A stretch of 64,000 nt of DNA from Candidatus Aalborgicola bjergmarkensis (GCA_016708725.1 JADJFE010000040.1:124001-188000); one strand, 5' to 3'. Shown: positions 51,140 through 60,695, counted from the first letter of the stretch. Notes: generated from the sequence alone by a model not told the origin. Program-made: numbers and translations.

Positions 51140-51787
51140 TTACTTGGTGCGCACACCAGTCACATCGACAACAACGCGACGGTTCTTGGCGCGACCTTCC
51201 TTGGTTTTGTTATCAGCGACCGGCTGTTTCTCACCCTTGCCTTCGGTGAACAACTTGCTCTTATCAACACCCTTGGACACCAGATAGGCCTTGACCGCCC
51301 CAGCGCGTTTTTCCGAGAGTTTCTGGTTGTAAGCATCCTTGCCAACCGAGTCGGTGTGTCCAACGGCGATAACGGCTTCCAGATTCAGCATCTTCAGTTT
51401 GGCTGCCAGATCATCCAGCGCGGCCTTGCCTTCGGGCTTTAGCACAGACTTGTCAAAGTCAAAGAACGCATCGGCGGAGTATTTCACTTTTTCGGAAACT
51501 ACAGGTGCTGGTGCGGGTGCAGGAGCTGGTGCGGGAGCTGGCCTCGCAGTGGGTGTCGGAGCGGCAGGTGCAGCGGGAGTTGGTTTATCTGCAGGAGGAA
51601 CAAATGCACCATCACACCCAGGAGCCGCAGTCGCGGGTGTCCAGCTGCCATCACGCCAGCACTCACCGGATGCATTTTTCCAGACCTCGCCAGTAGAGTT
51701 TCTCCAGTTGTGGATTTCTTGTGCACCGGCAGTGGTAGCAAGCGCTACAGCAGCGAGGGCGATTGCTACTCGATTCAATGTTTTCAT
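51140..51787 (-). CDS. ompA: OmpA-family outer-membrane protein
   Basis: A 215-residue exported protein. ATG 51787 (MKTLNRVAIALAAVALATTA) has GGAAGG upstream. A short N-terminal region with paired Trp and Cys (WRNSTGEVWKNASGECWRDG) is followed by a Pro/Ala linker (APAPAPAPAPAP) and a C-terminal OmpA/MotB peptidoglycan-binding domain (DAFFDFDKSVLKPEGKAAL, VGHTDSVGKDAYNQKLSEKR). It has no eight-strand barrel, so it is the short OmpA-like type typical of Comamonadaceae. It probably anchors the outer membrane to peptidoglycan. Confidence 0.95.
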   Translation of the reverse strand: MKTLNRVAIALAAVALATTAGAQEIHNWRNSTGEVWKNASGECWRDGSWTPATAAPGCDGAFVPPADKPTPAAPAAPTPTARPAPAPAPAPAPAPVVSEKVKYSADAFFDFDKSVLKPEGKAALDDLAAKLKMLNLEAVIAVGHTDSVGKDAYNQKLSEKRAGAVKAYLVSKGVDKSKLFTEGKGEKQPVADNKTKEGRAKNRRVVVDVTGVRTK

Positions 51788-52041
51788 GGCCTTCCTTTTT
51801 CGTAACAAACTGCAGCATCGCTGCGAATAGTCGAAGCCCGATCAAAATCCGACCGAACCACGTTTCAACTCGAAACGTTGGGGTAATTGTGCCATAGGCA
51901 AGGCGAGTGTCTGCGCTTCATAGAGCCGAAACCCTGAACTGCAACGACATATCGCCCTTGAATGTTGCCTGTATGCGACACGCGGCGGGCCGTAAAATGG
52001 CGGGTTATCGCCGAAATTGCCGCAAATCCACCCCACCACCC

Positions 52042-52065
52042 CATGACTCCATGACCCCATGACCC
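52042..52065. repeat. 8-bp triplication at the gyrA start codon
   Basis: CATGACTC, CATGACCC, CATGACCC in tandem. Each unit has an ATG; only the last (52059) opens the gyrA frame, since the first meets a TGA after two codons. It lies in the 270-bp divergent ompA-gyrA region, which also holds a dyad (ACGTTTC/GAAACGT at 51860-51878). Confidence 0.9.
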
Positions 52066-54701
52066 AGTTCGCCAAAGAAACCCTGCCCATCAGCCTTGAA
52101 GAGGAAATGCGGCGCAGCTACCTTGACTATGCCATGAGTGTCATTGTGGGGCGTGCCCTGCCTGATGCGCGGGATGGCCTGAAGCCCGTGCATCGGCGTG
52201 TGCTGTTTGCCATGCACGAACTCAATAACGACTGGAACCGGCCTTATAAAAAATCCGCCCGTATTGTGGGGGATGTCATCGGTAAGTACCACCCACATGG
52301 CGACCAATCAGTTTATGACACCATCGTACGTATGGCGCAGGACTTTTCCATGCGCCACATGCTGGTGGATGGCCAGGGTAATTTTGGCTCGGTGGATGGC
52401 GACAACGCCGCCGCCATGCGTTACACCGAAATCCGTCTGGCAAAAATCGCGCACGAATTATTGGCCGACCTGGACAAGGAAACGGTGGATTTTGGCCCCA
52501 ACTACGATGGCTCCGAACGAGAACCTCTGGTCTTGCCAACGCGCGTTCCTAACTTGTTGGTCAATGGCTCCGGTGGTATCGCCGTAGGCATGGCGACCAA
52601 TATTCCGCCGCACAACCTGAACGAAGTGGTCGATGCGTGTCTGCATCTATTGAAATTCCCACAAGCCTCGGTGGATGACTTGATGGAAATCGTACCGGCA
52701 CCCGACTTTCCCACTGCGGGCATCATCTACGGTATCGGTGGCGTCAAGGATGGCTACCGAACCGGCCGAGGCAAAGTGATCATGCGCGCCAGATGCCATT
52801 TCGAGGACATCGACAGGGGCCAACGCCAGGCCATCATCGTTGACGAGCTGCCCTACCAGGTCAATAAAAAAACCCTGCAAGAACGCATGGCCGAGCTGGT
52901 GAACGAGAAAAAAATCGAAGGGATCAGCCACATTCAGGACGAGTCCGACAAGTCAGGCATGCGTCTGGTCATCGAGCTCAAGCGCGGTGAAGTTCCTGAA
53001 GTGGTGCTGAACAATCTTTACAAGCAAACCCAGCTGCAAGATTCTTTTGGCATGAACATGGTGGCGTTGATTGATGGTCAACCCAAGTTGTGCAACCTGA
53101 AGGATTTGATCGAAGTCTTTTTGCAGCACCGCCGGGAGGTGGTGACGCGCCGCACCGTCTTCAATCTGCGCAAGGCACGTGAGCGTGGCCATGTGCTGGA
53201 AGGTTTGGCGGTTGCACTGGCAAACATTGACGAGTTCATTCGCATCATCCGCGAGTCCCCTACCCCACCCATTGCCAAAATCGAGTTGATGGGTCGCAGG
53301 TGGGATAGCCAAATGGTGCGTGCCATGCTCACCCGCACACGTAGCGATGGCGGCACCATCAATGCAGACGATTACCGTCCTGACGGACTCGAAAAAGAGT
53401 TTGGCATGGGCGCTGACGGCTTGTACCGCTTGTCGGAAACCCAGACGCAGGAAATTTTGCAAATGCGTCTGCAACGCCTGACAGGATTGGAGCAGGACAA
53501 GATTGTGGCCGAATACAAGGAGGTGATGGCCGTAATTGAAGACTTGCTCGACATCCTGGCCAGACCCGAGCGGGTATCGACCATCATCAGTGAGGAGTTG
53601 ACGCACATTCGTACCGAGTTCGGACAATCCAGACTCGGTGCCCGCCGCAGCCAGGTGGAACACAGTTCACATGACCTGAGCACGGAAGACCTGATCACCC
53701 CCACCGACATGGTGGTCACGCTCAGCCACAGTGGGTACATCAAGAGCCAACCTTTGAGTGAGTATCGGGCGCAAAAACGTGGTGGCCGTGGCAAGCAAGC
53801 CACAGCAACCAAGGAAGACGACTGGGTTGATCAACTGTTCATAGCCAACACGCACGACTACATCCTGTGTTTTTCCAACCGGGGCCGTCTCTATTGGCTC
53901 AAGGTCTGGGAAGTGCCCCAAGGCTCGCGGGGTTCCCGTGGCCGTCCGATCATCAATATGTTTCCCTTGCAGGATGGGGAAAAGATCAACGTAGTTCTAC
54001 CACTCACCGGCGACAAACGCAGCTTCCCTGCCGACCAGTACGTATTCATGGCCACCAGCATGGGGACAGTCAAAAAGACGGCGCTCGACGAATTCAACAA
54101 TCCACGCAAAAGTGGCATCATTGCCATCGTGCTTGACGAGGGTGATTACCTGATTGGTGCAGCTCTGACCGATGGCAAACACGACGTGATGCTGTTTAGC
54201 GACGGTGGCAAGGCGGTGCGCTTTGATGAAAACGATGTGCGCCCCCTGAGTCGTCAGGCGCGCGGCGTGCGCGGTATGACGCTGGAGGAAGGTCAGGGTG
54301 TGATTGCCATGCTGGTTGCCGAAGATGAACAGCAAAGCGTATTGACGGCCACCGAGAACGGTTACGGCAAGCGTACCAGCATCACCGAATACACGCGCCA
54401 TGGCCGTGGCAACAAGGGCATGATTGCCATCCAGCAAAGTGAACGCAACGGCAAGGTGGTTGCAGCCACCTTGGTGCATGCCGATGACGAAATCATGCTG
54501 ATTACCGACAAGGGTGTACTGGTGCGTACCCGTGTCAGTGAAATCCGGGAACTCGGACGCGCTACCCAGGGCGTCACCCTGATCGGCATGGATGGAGGTT
54601 CCAAACTCAGCGGCTTGCAACGCATTGTTGAAAACGATGCCAATCCACCTGATGCCAATCCACCTGGTACGGAAGATCCCGGTGCCGCGCCCAATCCTTG
54701 A
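52059..54701 (+). CDS. gyrA: DNA gyrase subunit A
   Basis: The DNA-cleaving subunit of gyrase, which introduces negative supercoils. The 880-residue protein aligns position by position with E. coli GyrA at the start: catalytic Y122 (AAMRYTE) and the quinolone region KYHPHGDQSVYDT, with Gln at position 83 where E. coli has Ser, and Asp at 87. The GyrA box needed for DNA wrapping is present (QKRGGRGK). The C-terminus has a duplicated five-residue block (DANPPDANPP) from a 15-bp tandem duplication. Its TGA is 5 bp before the pheA ATG. Confidence 0.98.
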   Translation: MTQFAKETLPISLEEEMRRSYLDYAMSVIVGRALPDARDGLKPVHRRVLFAMHELNNDWNRPYKKSARIVGDVIGKYHPHGDQSVYDTIVRMAQDFSMRHMLVDGQGNFGSVDGDNAAAMRYTEIRLAKIAHELLADLDKETVDFGPNYDGSEREPLVLPTRVPNLLVNGSGGIAVGMATNIPPHNLNEVVDACLHLLKFPQASVDDLMEIVPAPDFPTAGIIYGIGGVKDGYRTGRGKVIMRARCHFEDIDRGQRQAIIVDELPYQVNKKTLQERMAELVNEKKIEGISHIQDESDKSGMRLVIELKRGEVPEVVLNNLYKQTQLQDSFGMNMVALIDGQPKLCNLKDLIEVFLQHRREVVTRRTVFNLRKARERGHVLEGLAVALANIDEFIRIIRESPTPPIAKIELMGRRWDSQMVRAMLTRTRSDGGTINADDYRPDGLEKEFGMGADGLYRLSETQTQEILQMRLQRLTGLEQDKIVAEYKEVMAVIEDLLDILARPERVSTIISEELTHIRTEFGQSRLGARRSQVEHSSHDLSTEDLITPTDMVVTLSHSGYIKSQPLSEYRAQKRGGRGKQATATKEDDWVDQLFIANTHDYILCFSNRGRLYWLKVWEVPQGSRGSRGRPIINMFPLQDGEKINVVLPLTGDKRSFPADQYVFMATSMGTVKKTALDEFNNPRKSGIIAIVLDEGDYLIGAALTDGKHDVMLFSDGGKAVRFDENDVRPLSRQARGVRGMTLEEGQGVIAMLVAEDEQQSVLTATENGYGKRTSITEYTRHGRGNKGMIAIQQSERNGKVVAATLVHADDEIMLITDKGVLVRTRVSEIRELGRATQGVTLIGMDGGSKLSGLQRIVENDANPPDANPPGTEDPGAAPNP
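54636..54665. repeat. 15-bp perfect tandem duplication near the gyrA 3' end
   Basis: Two copies of GATGCCAATCCACCT, in frame, adding five residues to the disordered GyrA tail. Confidence 0.95.
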
Positions 54702-54706
54702 AAAAC

Positions 54707-55819
54707 ATGGCCAGTCCAACACAAGCTTCGCTACAAGCTCCGCCCGATCTCACGGAACTGCGTGCCCGGATTGACGCACTGGATCAGGATATTCTCTCCC
54801 TGCTCAACCAGCGTGCCTTGGTGGCTGAACAGGTTGGCGCGTTCAAACGTATGGAAGGGTCGGTTTTTTTCCGCCCCGACCGGGTTGCCCAAGTGATTGA
54901 CAACGTGCAGCAGGCCAATCAGGGGCCGCTCAAAGCCGAGCACCTTGGAGCTATCTGGCGCGAAATCATGTCGGCTTGCCTGGCGCTGGAAGCACCACAG
55001 CGTGTAGCCTACCTCGGTCCATCGGGCACATTCAGCGAGGAAGCTGCACTACGGTATTTTGGTTCCAGCATGGGACGCCTGCCCTGCGGCAATTTTGATG
55101 AAGTGTTTCGCGCTGTTGCGTCAGATGCAGCCGATTTCGGCGTGGTCCCCATCGAAAACAGTACCGAAGGCGTGGTCACCCGATCACTCGATTTGTTATT
55201 GAATTCGCCCCTGCACATTGTGGGCGAAATCAGTTTGTTGGTGCGCCACAACCTGCTGCGCAGCACCCCTTCACTGGATGCTATTGAGGTGGTGCTGGCG
55301 CATCCCCAGGCGCTATCCCAATGCCAGCAATGGCTTAATACCCATCTTCCTGCTGCCGAGCGCCGTGCTGTCGCGAGCAATGCCGAGGGCGCCCGTCTGG
55401 CTGCCAGCCACCCGGCCTGGGCCGGAATTGCCAGTGCGCGTGCTGCCACTGAATTTAGCCTGCACATTGCCGCCCATGCCATTCAGGATGATGCATTTAA
55501 CCGCACCCGGTTTGTCGTGGTCTGCCTGCCAGGCACCATGGCAGCGCAAACTGCAACCGGGAAAGACTGCATCAGCCTGGTGGTATCGGTCCCCAACCGG
55601 CCTGGCGCAGTGCACGACATGCTCACACCACTCAAGCGGCATGGTGTTTCCATGACACGGTTTGAATCGCGCCCGGCACGTTCAGGGCAGTGGGAATACT
55701 TCTTTTATATCGACTTGCAGGGTCACCCCTCGCAGCCCCATGTTGCGGCAGCGCTGGCAGACCTGCAGGGTTTGTGTGCCTTTTACAAGGTGCTGGGCAC
55801 GTATCCGCTGGCCGAATAA
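54707..55819 (+). CDS. pheA: Bifunctional chorismate mutase/prephenate dehydratase PheA
   Basis: Makes phenylpyruvate for phenylalanine synthesis. The ~370-residue protein has an AroQ chorismate mutase domain (LTELRARIDALDQDILSLLN, about 15-95), a prephenate dehydratase domain (YLGPSGTFSEEAALRYFG; VVPIENSTEGVV; NRTRFVVV, about 100-280) and an ACT regulatory domain (SLVVSVPNRPGAVHDML; ESRPARSGQWEYFFYID) for feedback by Phe. ATG 54707 is chosen over the TTG at 54698 that overlaps the gyrA stop. tyrA follows directly; no hisC gene lies between them. Confidence 0.96.
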   Translation: MASPTQASLQAPPDLTELRARIDALDQDILSLLNQRALVAEQVGAFKRMEGSVFFRPDRVAQVIDNVQQANQGPLKAEHLGAIWREIMSACLALEAPQRVAYLGPSGTFSEEAALRYFGSSMGRLPCGNFDEVFRAVASDAADFGVVPIENSTEGVVTRSLDLLLNSPLHIVGEISLLVRHNLLRSTPSLDAIEVVLAHPQALSQCQQWLNTHLPAAERRAVASNAEGARLAASHPAWAGIASARAATEFSLHIAAHAIQDDAFNRTRFVVVCLPGTMAAQTATGKDCISLVVSVPNRPGAVHDMLTPLKRHGVSMTRFESRPARSGQWEYFFYIDLQGHPSQPHVAAALADLQGLCAFYKVLGTYPLAE

Positions 55820-55846
55820 CAGCATGAAACTACTTCAGGAAATCTT

Positions 55847-56722
55847 ATGTTTGAACAACTTGGTTTAATTGGCTGCGGTCTCATGGGGGGCTCGTTCGCG
55901 CTGGCGCTCAAGCGCGCGGGCTTGGTCAAGCGCGTCGTGGGTTACAGCAAGTCACCCAGCACAACGGAGCGGGCCCGCCAACTCGGTGTTATTGATGTCG
56001 AGGCGCCTTCTGCGTTGCTGGCGGTCTCGGGTGCCGACATTGTGCTGATTGCCGTACCTGTCGCCGCTACCGAAGCCACCTTCAAGTCGATCCGGCACCT
56101 GGTTTCCCCCACCATGTTGATCATGGATGTCGGCTCGACCAAACGGGACGTGATTGACGCTGCCCGGCGCGCTTTGCGTGAACACATCGGCTCCTTTGTC
56201 CCGACGCATCCGATTGCTGGTCGTGAGGTTTCAGGTATTGAATATGCCGATGCCGAGTTGTATGCAGGCCGCCAGGTTATCCTGACACCCATCGAGCGCA
56301 CGTTCACGACCCAGTTGCAACAGGCCGTTGATGTCTGGACGGCCCTGGGCTGCAAGGTACAACAAATGGCGCCCGAACAACACGATGCTGCGTTTGCTGC
56401 GGTTAGTCACCTGCCCCATCTGATTGCCTTTGCGCTGATGAACAGCATCACAGGACAAGACCAGGGTAAAGAATATCTGTCGCTGGCGGGGCCAGGTTTT
56501 CGGGATTTCACCCGGATCGCAGCCAGCGAACCCAAGATTTGGCGCGATATCCTGATTGCCAACCGCGAAGAGTTATTGCAACAGTCAAAAGTTTTTCAGC
56601 GCAGTCTGCATGCCCTGGAGTTGCTGATTTCTGGCAGCAATGCCGAAGCGCTGGAGGGGTTGCTGGAGCAAGCCAGCAGCACGCGCGCCAACTGGCGCAT
56701 GACATCCAAACACAACGTCTGA
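55847..56722 (+). CDS. tyrA: Prephenate dehydrogenase TyrA
   Basis: Oxidises prephenate to 4-hydroxyphenylpyruvate for tyrosine synthesis with NAD(P). The 291-residue protein has the dinucleotide-binding motif GLIGCGLMGGSFALALK, VGSTKRDVIDAARRAL and the active-site HPIAGREVSGIEYADAEL. It lacks a chorismate mutase or ACT domain. The stop is the first of two TGA in a 12-bp duplication leading into aroA. Confidence 0.96.
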   Translation: MFEQLGLIGCGLMGGSFALALKRAGLVKRVVGYSKSPSTTERARQLGVIDVEAPSALLAVSGADIVLIAVPVAATEATFKSIRHLVSPTMLIMDVGSTKRDVIDAARRALREHIGSFVPTHPIAGREVSGIEYADAELYAGRQVILTPIERTFTTQLQQAVDVWTALGCKVQQMAPEQHDAAFAAVSHLPHLIAFALMNSITGQDQGKEYLSLAGPGFRDFTRIAASEPKIWRDILIANREELLQQSKVFQRSLHALELLISGSNAEALEGLLEQASSTRANWRMTSKHNV

Positions 56723-56735
56723 AACAACGTCTGAT
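56712..56735. repeat. 12-bp tandem duplication across the tyrA-aroA junction
   Basis: ACAACGTCTGAA followed by ACAACGTCTGAT. The first copy ends the tyrA reading frame (TGA), the second provides TGATG with the aroA start codon. Confidence 0.95.
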
Positions 56736-58755
56736 GTTCAGCACTGCATTTCTTGACATTCCCCCGCTGACCGGCGCTGCAGGAACGCTTGCCCTGCCAG
56801 GCTCCAAAAGCATTTCCAACCGCGTGTTACTGCTGGCGGCCTTGAGCGAAGGAAGCACAACGATTCATGACCTGCTGGACTCGGACGACACCTGCGTCAT
56901 GCTTGATGCCTTGCGTGCCCTGGGTTGTGGCATCCACCAGGATGGCAGCAACAAGGTACGCATCGACGGACTGGGCACCAGCTTACCTGTTGCCCAGGCG
57001 CATCTGTTCCTGGGCAACGCCGGTACCGCCATGCGGCCCTTGACCGCTGCCCTGGCCCTCCTGGGGGGTGATTTTGAATTAAGCGGCGTGGCACGCATGC
57101 ACGAGCGCCCCATCGGTGATCTGGTGGATGCCTTGCGCCAGATCGGTTGCCACATTGACTACCTTGGACAGGATGGCTTTCCCCCGCTGCACATAGGCAA
57201 GCCGGTACTGCAGCTTGCACAACCCATTCGCGTGCGTGGCGACGTATCCAGCCAGTTCCTGACCGCCTTGCTGCTGGCACTGCCCCTGGTGGCGCAACAC
57301 GATATCGTGATCGAGGTGGTGGGCGAACTGATTTCGCGCCCCTACATCGCCATCACCTTGAATCTGCTGGCGCGCTTTGGCGTCCAGGTTCTGCGTCCCG
57401 AAGGGGCGGATTGCTGGCAACGCTTCACCATTCCCGCTGGCTGCAAGCTGCGCGCGCCGGGAAGCCTCCACGTGGAAGCGGATGCTTCTTCTGCTAGTTA
57501 TTTTATAGCTGTTGCCGCTATTGCCACGGGGTCTACAGGCCAAAATGCCATTATTATCCAGGGAGTTGGCACCGACTCGATCCAGGGCGATATCCGCTTT
57601 GTGGATGCTGCACGGCTGATGGGTGCACAGGTGGATGGCGGACCGAACTGCTTGCAGGTTCGCCGTGGCGCCTGGCCGCTCAAAGCCATTGATCTGGACT
57701 GCAATCCCATTCCCGATGCTGCCATGACCCTGGCCGTCATGGCGCTCTACGCCGATGGCACCAGCACCCTGCGCAATATCGCCAGTTGGCGCGTCAAGGA
57801 AACCGACCGCATTGCCGCCATGGCGACCGAGTTGCGCAAACTCGGTGCCCAGGTCGTCGAGGGCCACGACTTCATCCAGATCACACCACCGGCAACACCC
57901 GCCGACTGGCGCGCGGCCACGATACATACGTATGACGACCATCGCATGGCCATGTGTTTTTCGCTGGCGGCCTTCAACCCGGCACACCTGCCCGTGCGCA
58001 TTCTGGATCCCCGGTGTGTGGGCAAAACCTTCCCGGATTATTTCGAAACCTTTTTTTCTGTAACCGCAACCAAACCTGCCACCATCCCGGTGATTTGTAT
58101 CGACGGTCCCAGCGCATCCGGCAAAGGCACACTCGCAGCACGCCTGGCGCATAAGCTGGGCTACCACCTGCTGGATTCCGGTGCGCTCTACCGCATCAGC
58201 GCACTGGCTGCCATGCAGGCCGGGCTGGAGCCGGACGTAGACCATGAACAAGCCATTGCTGACCTGATAGCGCGCTTGCACATCCGCTTTGCGGGTGAGA
58301 ATGTGTTGCTTGATGGCAACGATGTCAGCGAAGCCATTCGTAGCGAAGACGTGGGGAATAATGCCTCCAGAATATCCGCCCTGCCCTCGGTGCGCCATGC
58401 GTTGCTAGCGCTGCAACACAGTTTTTGCCAGCTTCCTGGGCTGGTTGCCGATGGGCGCGACATGGGAACAGTGATTTTTCCCGAGGCCACGCTCAAGGTG
58501 TTTCTCACCGCCAGTGCGGAAAAACGCGCGCAACGGCGCCATAAACAGCTGATTTCAAAAGGTATTTCCGCTACACTCGCCGATCTTCGCGCTGAATTGG
58601 AGGCCCGTGACGCAAGGGACATGTCCCGCGCAGTCGCACCACTCAGAGCAGCGCAAGACGCCAGGCTGCTGGACAACTCGGATTTGTCGATTGAAGAATC
58701 GGTCGATCTGGTGTTGCACTGGTGGCAAGAAAAACAGCCATTTCCGGCTGTCTAG
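56734..58755 (+). CDS. aroA: Fused EPSP synthase and cytidylate kinase (AroA-Cmk)
   Basis: A 673-residue fusion. Residues 1 to ~445 are 5-enolpyruvylshikimate-3-phosphate synthase (LPGSKSISNRVLLLAAL, FLGNAGTAMRPLTAAL, RVKETDRIAAMATEL, DDHRMAMCFSLAAF). After a short linker (TATKPATI) residues ~447-673 are CMP kinase (VICIDGPSASGKGTLAARLA with the P-loop; VADGRDMGTVIFPEA; EARDARDMSRAVAPL). In most bacteria these are two genes; the fusion is known from Comamonadaceae, to my knowledge. Within the AroA part, 57501-57546 resembles the intergenic repeat family of this window. The longer upstream frame overlaps tyrA and is not used. Confidence 0.97.
   Translation: MFSTAFLDIPPLTGAAGTLALPGSKSISNRVLLLAALSEGSTTIHDLLDSDDTCVMLDALRALGCGIHQDGSNKVRIDGLGTSLPVAQAHLFLGNAGTAMRPLTAALALLGGDFELSGVARMHERPIGDLVDALRQIGCHIDYLGQDGFPPLHIGKPVLQLAQPIRVRGDVSSQFLTALLLALPLVAQHDIVIEVVGELISRPYIAITLNLLARFGVQVLRPEGADCWQRFTIPAGCKLRAPGSLHVEADASSASYFIAVAAIATGSTGQNAIIIQGVGTDSIQGDIRFVDAARLMGAQVDGGPNCLQVRRGAWPLKAIDLDCNPIPDAAMTLAVMALYADGTSTLRNIASWRVKETDRIAAMATELRKLGAQVVEGHDFIQITPPATPADWRAATIHTYDDHRMAMCFSLAAFNPAHLPVRILDPRCVGKTFPDYFETFFSVTATKPATIPVICIDGPSASGKGTLAARLAHKLGYHLLDSGALYRISALAAMQAGLEPDVDHEQAIADLIARLHIRFAGENVLLDGNDVSEAIRSEDVGNNASRISALPSVRHALLALQHSFCQLPGLVADGRDMGTVIFPEATLKVFLTASAEKRAQRRHKQLISKGISATLADLRAELEARDARDMSRAVAPLRAAQDARLLDNSDLSIEESVDLVLHWWQEKQPFPAV
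57501..57546. repeat. Intergenic repeat family member inside aroA
   Basis: TTTTATAGCTGTTGCCGCTA, TTGCCACGGGGTCTACAGGC, CAAAAT shares the TATAGCTG-CCGC-ACGGG-TACAG core with units at 47106 and 13776. It is in frame and encodes YFIAVAAIATGSTGQN. The resemblance is by eye and partly constrained by the conserved ASSASYF segment of the enzyme. Confidence 0.55.
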
Positions 58756-58852
58756 GTCCACACCCCCTTTCGTGGTTTTCCGAACGCGCCAACAGCATGT
58801 AGGTGTGTATAGGTTTCCAGGTATCAGGTGGTGTGTGGTTCGCAACGTAAAC

Positions 58853-58894
58853 CCGCGGATTGATCCGCGTATTAACCTGCGGCACATGCCGCAT
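58853..58894. promoter_or_regulatory. Two hairpins in the rpsA leader
   Basis: CGCGGAT-TG-ATCCGCG (58853-58868) and, just downstream, TGCGGCA-CA-TGCCGCA (about 58878-58893) lie immediately before the rpsA ATG at 58903. In other bacteria S1 represses its own leader RNA, so these may be part of translational control. The rest of 58756-58852 holds nothing recognised. Confidence 0.45.
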
Positions 58895-58902
58895 ACAACG
58901 CA

Positions 58903-60588
58903 ATGTCAGAATCTTTTGCAGACCTGTTTGAAGAGTCACAAAAACGCTCCGAAACCCGTATTGGTGAAGTTGTTACCGCCGAAGTTGTGCGCATCGAGCA
59001 CAATTTTGTCGTCGTTAACGCTGGCCTCAAATCCGAGGCTTACGTCCCGCTGTCCGAGTTCAAGAGCGACAAGGGTGAAATTGAGGTTCAAGTAGGTGAA
59101 TTCGTCTCGGTGGCCATTGTGGCCATGGAAAATGGCTATGGCGACACCATCGTCAGCCGCGACACCGCCAAGCGCCTGGCTTCGTGGATGTCGCTGGAAA
59201 AATCGCTCGAATCCGGCGAATTTGTCACAGGAACCACCAACGGCAAGGTCAAGGGCGGCCTGACCGTGCTGGTCAATGGCATCCGTGCTTTTCTGCCAGG
59301 TTCGCTGGTCGATACACGTCCCACCAAGGACCTGTCTCCCTACGAAAACAAGACCCTGGAGTTCAAGGTCATCAAGCTCGACCGCAAACGCAACAACGTG
59401 GTGCTGTCTCGCCGCGCCGTGGTCGAAGCCTCGATGGGCGAAGAGCGTGCCAAGCTGATGCAAACGCTCAAGGAAGGCTCCATCGTGCACGGTGTGGTCA
59501 AGAACATCACCGAATACGGCGCATTCGTGGACCTCGGTGGCATTGACGGTTTGCTGCACATCACCGACATGGCCTGGCGCCGTGTGCGCCACCCGTCCGA
59601 AGTGGTGGTTGCCGGGCAGGAAATCACTGCCAAGATTCTCAAGTTCGACACCGACAAGAACCGCGTTTCCTTAGGGCTGAAGCAAATGGGCGACGATCCC
59701 TGGATGGGCGTCAACCGCCGCTATCCGCAAGGCACACGTATGTTTGGCAAGATCACCAACATTGCCGATTACGGCGCGTTCGTGGAACTCGAACCCGGCA
59801 TCGAAGGTCTGGTACACGTCTCTGAAATGGACTGGACCAACAAGAACGTGGCCCCTTCCAAGGTCGTGGCCCTGGGCGACGAAGTGGAAGTCATGGTGCT
59901 GGAGATCGACGAGGACAAGCGCCGTATCTCGCTGGGCATGAAGCAATGCAAGCCCAACCCCTGGCAGGAATTTGCCCAGAATACCCGGCGCGGTGACCGC
60001 GTGAAGGGTCCGATCAAGTCCATTACCGACTTTGGCGTGTTCGTGGGTCTGGCTGCCGGTATTGATGGCCTGGTGCACCTCTCCGATCTGTCCTGGAACG
60101 AAACCGGCGAAGCAGCCGTGCGCGAATTCAAGAAGGGCCAGGAAGTCGAAGCCATCGTGTTGGCTGTGGACGTGGACCGCGAGCGCATTTCCTTGGGCAT
60201 CAAACAGCTGGATTCTGATCCGTTCACCACCTTTGTATCGCTCAATGACAAAGGCCAGGTCGTCACGGGCAAGGTCAAGTCGGTGGACCCCAAGGGTGCC
60301 GAGATCGACCTGGGATCGGATGTCATCGGCTACCTGCGTGCTTCGGAAATCAGCCGTGACCGCGTGGAAGACGCGCGCAACGTGCTCAAGGAAGGCGATG
60401 AAGTCACGGCAGTCGTGACTAACGTAGACCGCAAGACCCGCAACATCCAGCTCTCGATCAAGGCCAAGGATGCTGCCGACCAAAACGAGGCCATGGCGAA
60501 CCTGAACCAGCAAGCGTCTCGTGAAAGTGCTGGAACGACCAGCCTGGGCGCTTTGCTGCGCGCCAAGCTCGACACCTCGGATCGTTGA
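58903..60588 (+). CDS. rpsA: 30S ribosomal protein S1
   Basis: Binds mRNA leaders and unwinds them for 30S initiation. The 561-residue protein has six S1 repeats; the RNA-binding ones are clear (GAFVDLGGIDGLLHITDMAW, GAFVELEPGIEGLVHVSEMD, GVFVGLAAGIDGLVHLSDLS). Length matches E. coli S1 (557). There is no strong Shine-Dalgarno, as is usual for rpsA. It lies between the aroA/cmk fusion and ihfB, the standard proteobacterial order. Confidence 0.98.
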   Translation: MSESFADLFEESQKRSETRIGEVVTAEVVRIEHNFVVVNAGLKSEAYVPLSEFKSDKGEIEVQVGEFVSVAIVAMENGYGDTIVSRDTAKRLASWMSLEKSLESGEFVTGTTNGKVKGGLTVLVNGIRAFLPGSLVDTRPTKDLSPYENKTLEFKVIKLDRKRNNVVLSRRAVVEASMGEERAKLMQTLKEGSIVHGVVKNITEYGAFVDLGGIDGLLHITDMAWRRVRHPSEVVVAGQEITAKILKFDTDKNRVSLGLKQMGDDPWMGVNRRYPQGTRMFGKITNIADYGAFVELEPGIEGLVHVSEMDWTNKNVAPSKVVALGDEVEVMVLEIDEDKRRISLGMKQCKPNPWQEFAQNTRRGDRVKGPIKSITDFGVFVGLAAGIDGLVHLSDLSWNETGEAAVREFKKGQEVEAIVLAVDVDRERISLGIKQLDSDPFTTFVSLNDKGQVVTGKVKSVDPKGAEIDLGSDVIGYLRASEISRDRVEDARNVLKEGDEVTAVVTNVDRKTRNIQLSIKAKDAADQNEAMANLNQQASRESAGTTSLGALLRAKLDTSDR

Positions 60589-60600
60589 TCTTTTCGAAGA

Positions 60601-60680
60601 CCGCAACCCGGCAGAGCGTTGCGGAATCGGTCAGTCGGCCGCCATCATGATGGGGTAGCCAGCTGACCGATCCTGTTTTT
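60601..60680 (+). terminator. Overlapping stem-loops between rpsA and ihfB
   Basis: Stem 1 pairs CCGCAAC (60601) with GTTGCGG (60618-60624). Stem 2 pairs GGAATCGGTCAG (60623-60634) with CTGACCGATCC (60663-60673), followed by TGTTTTT. The two stems share bases at 60623-60624, so they compete. Stem 2 with its T-run can terminate rpsA transcription before ihfB. Confidence 0.6.
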
Positions 60681-60695
60681 CCATGAGGCCGCACC

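Noticed and set aside
57079..58398. A 439-codon minus-strand frame opposite aroA-cmk
   Set aside because: A shadow of the fused aroA-cmk gene; low-complexity composition and no start signal.
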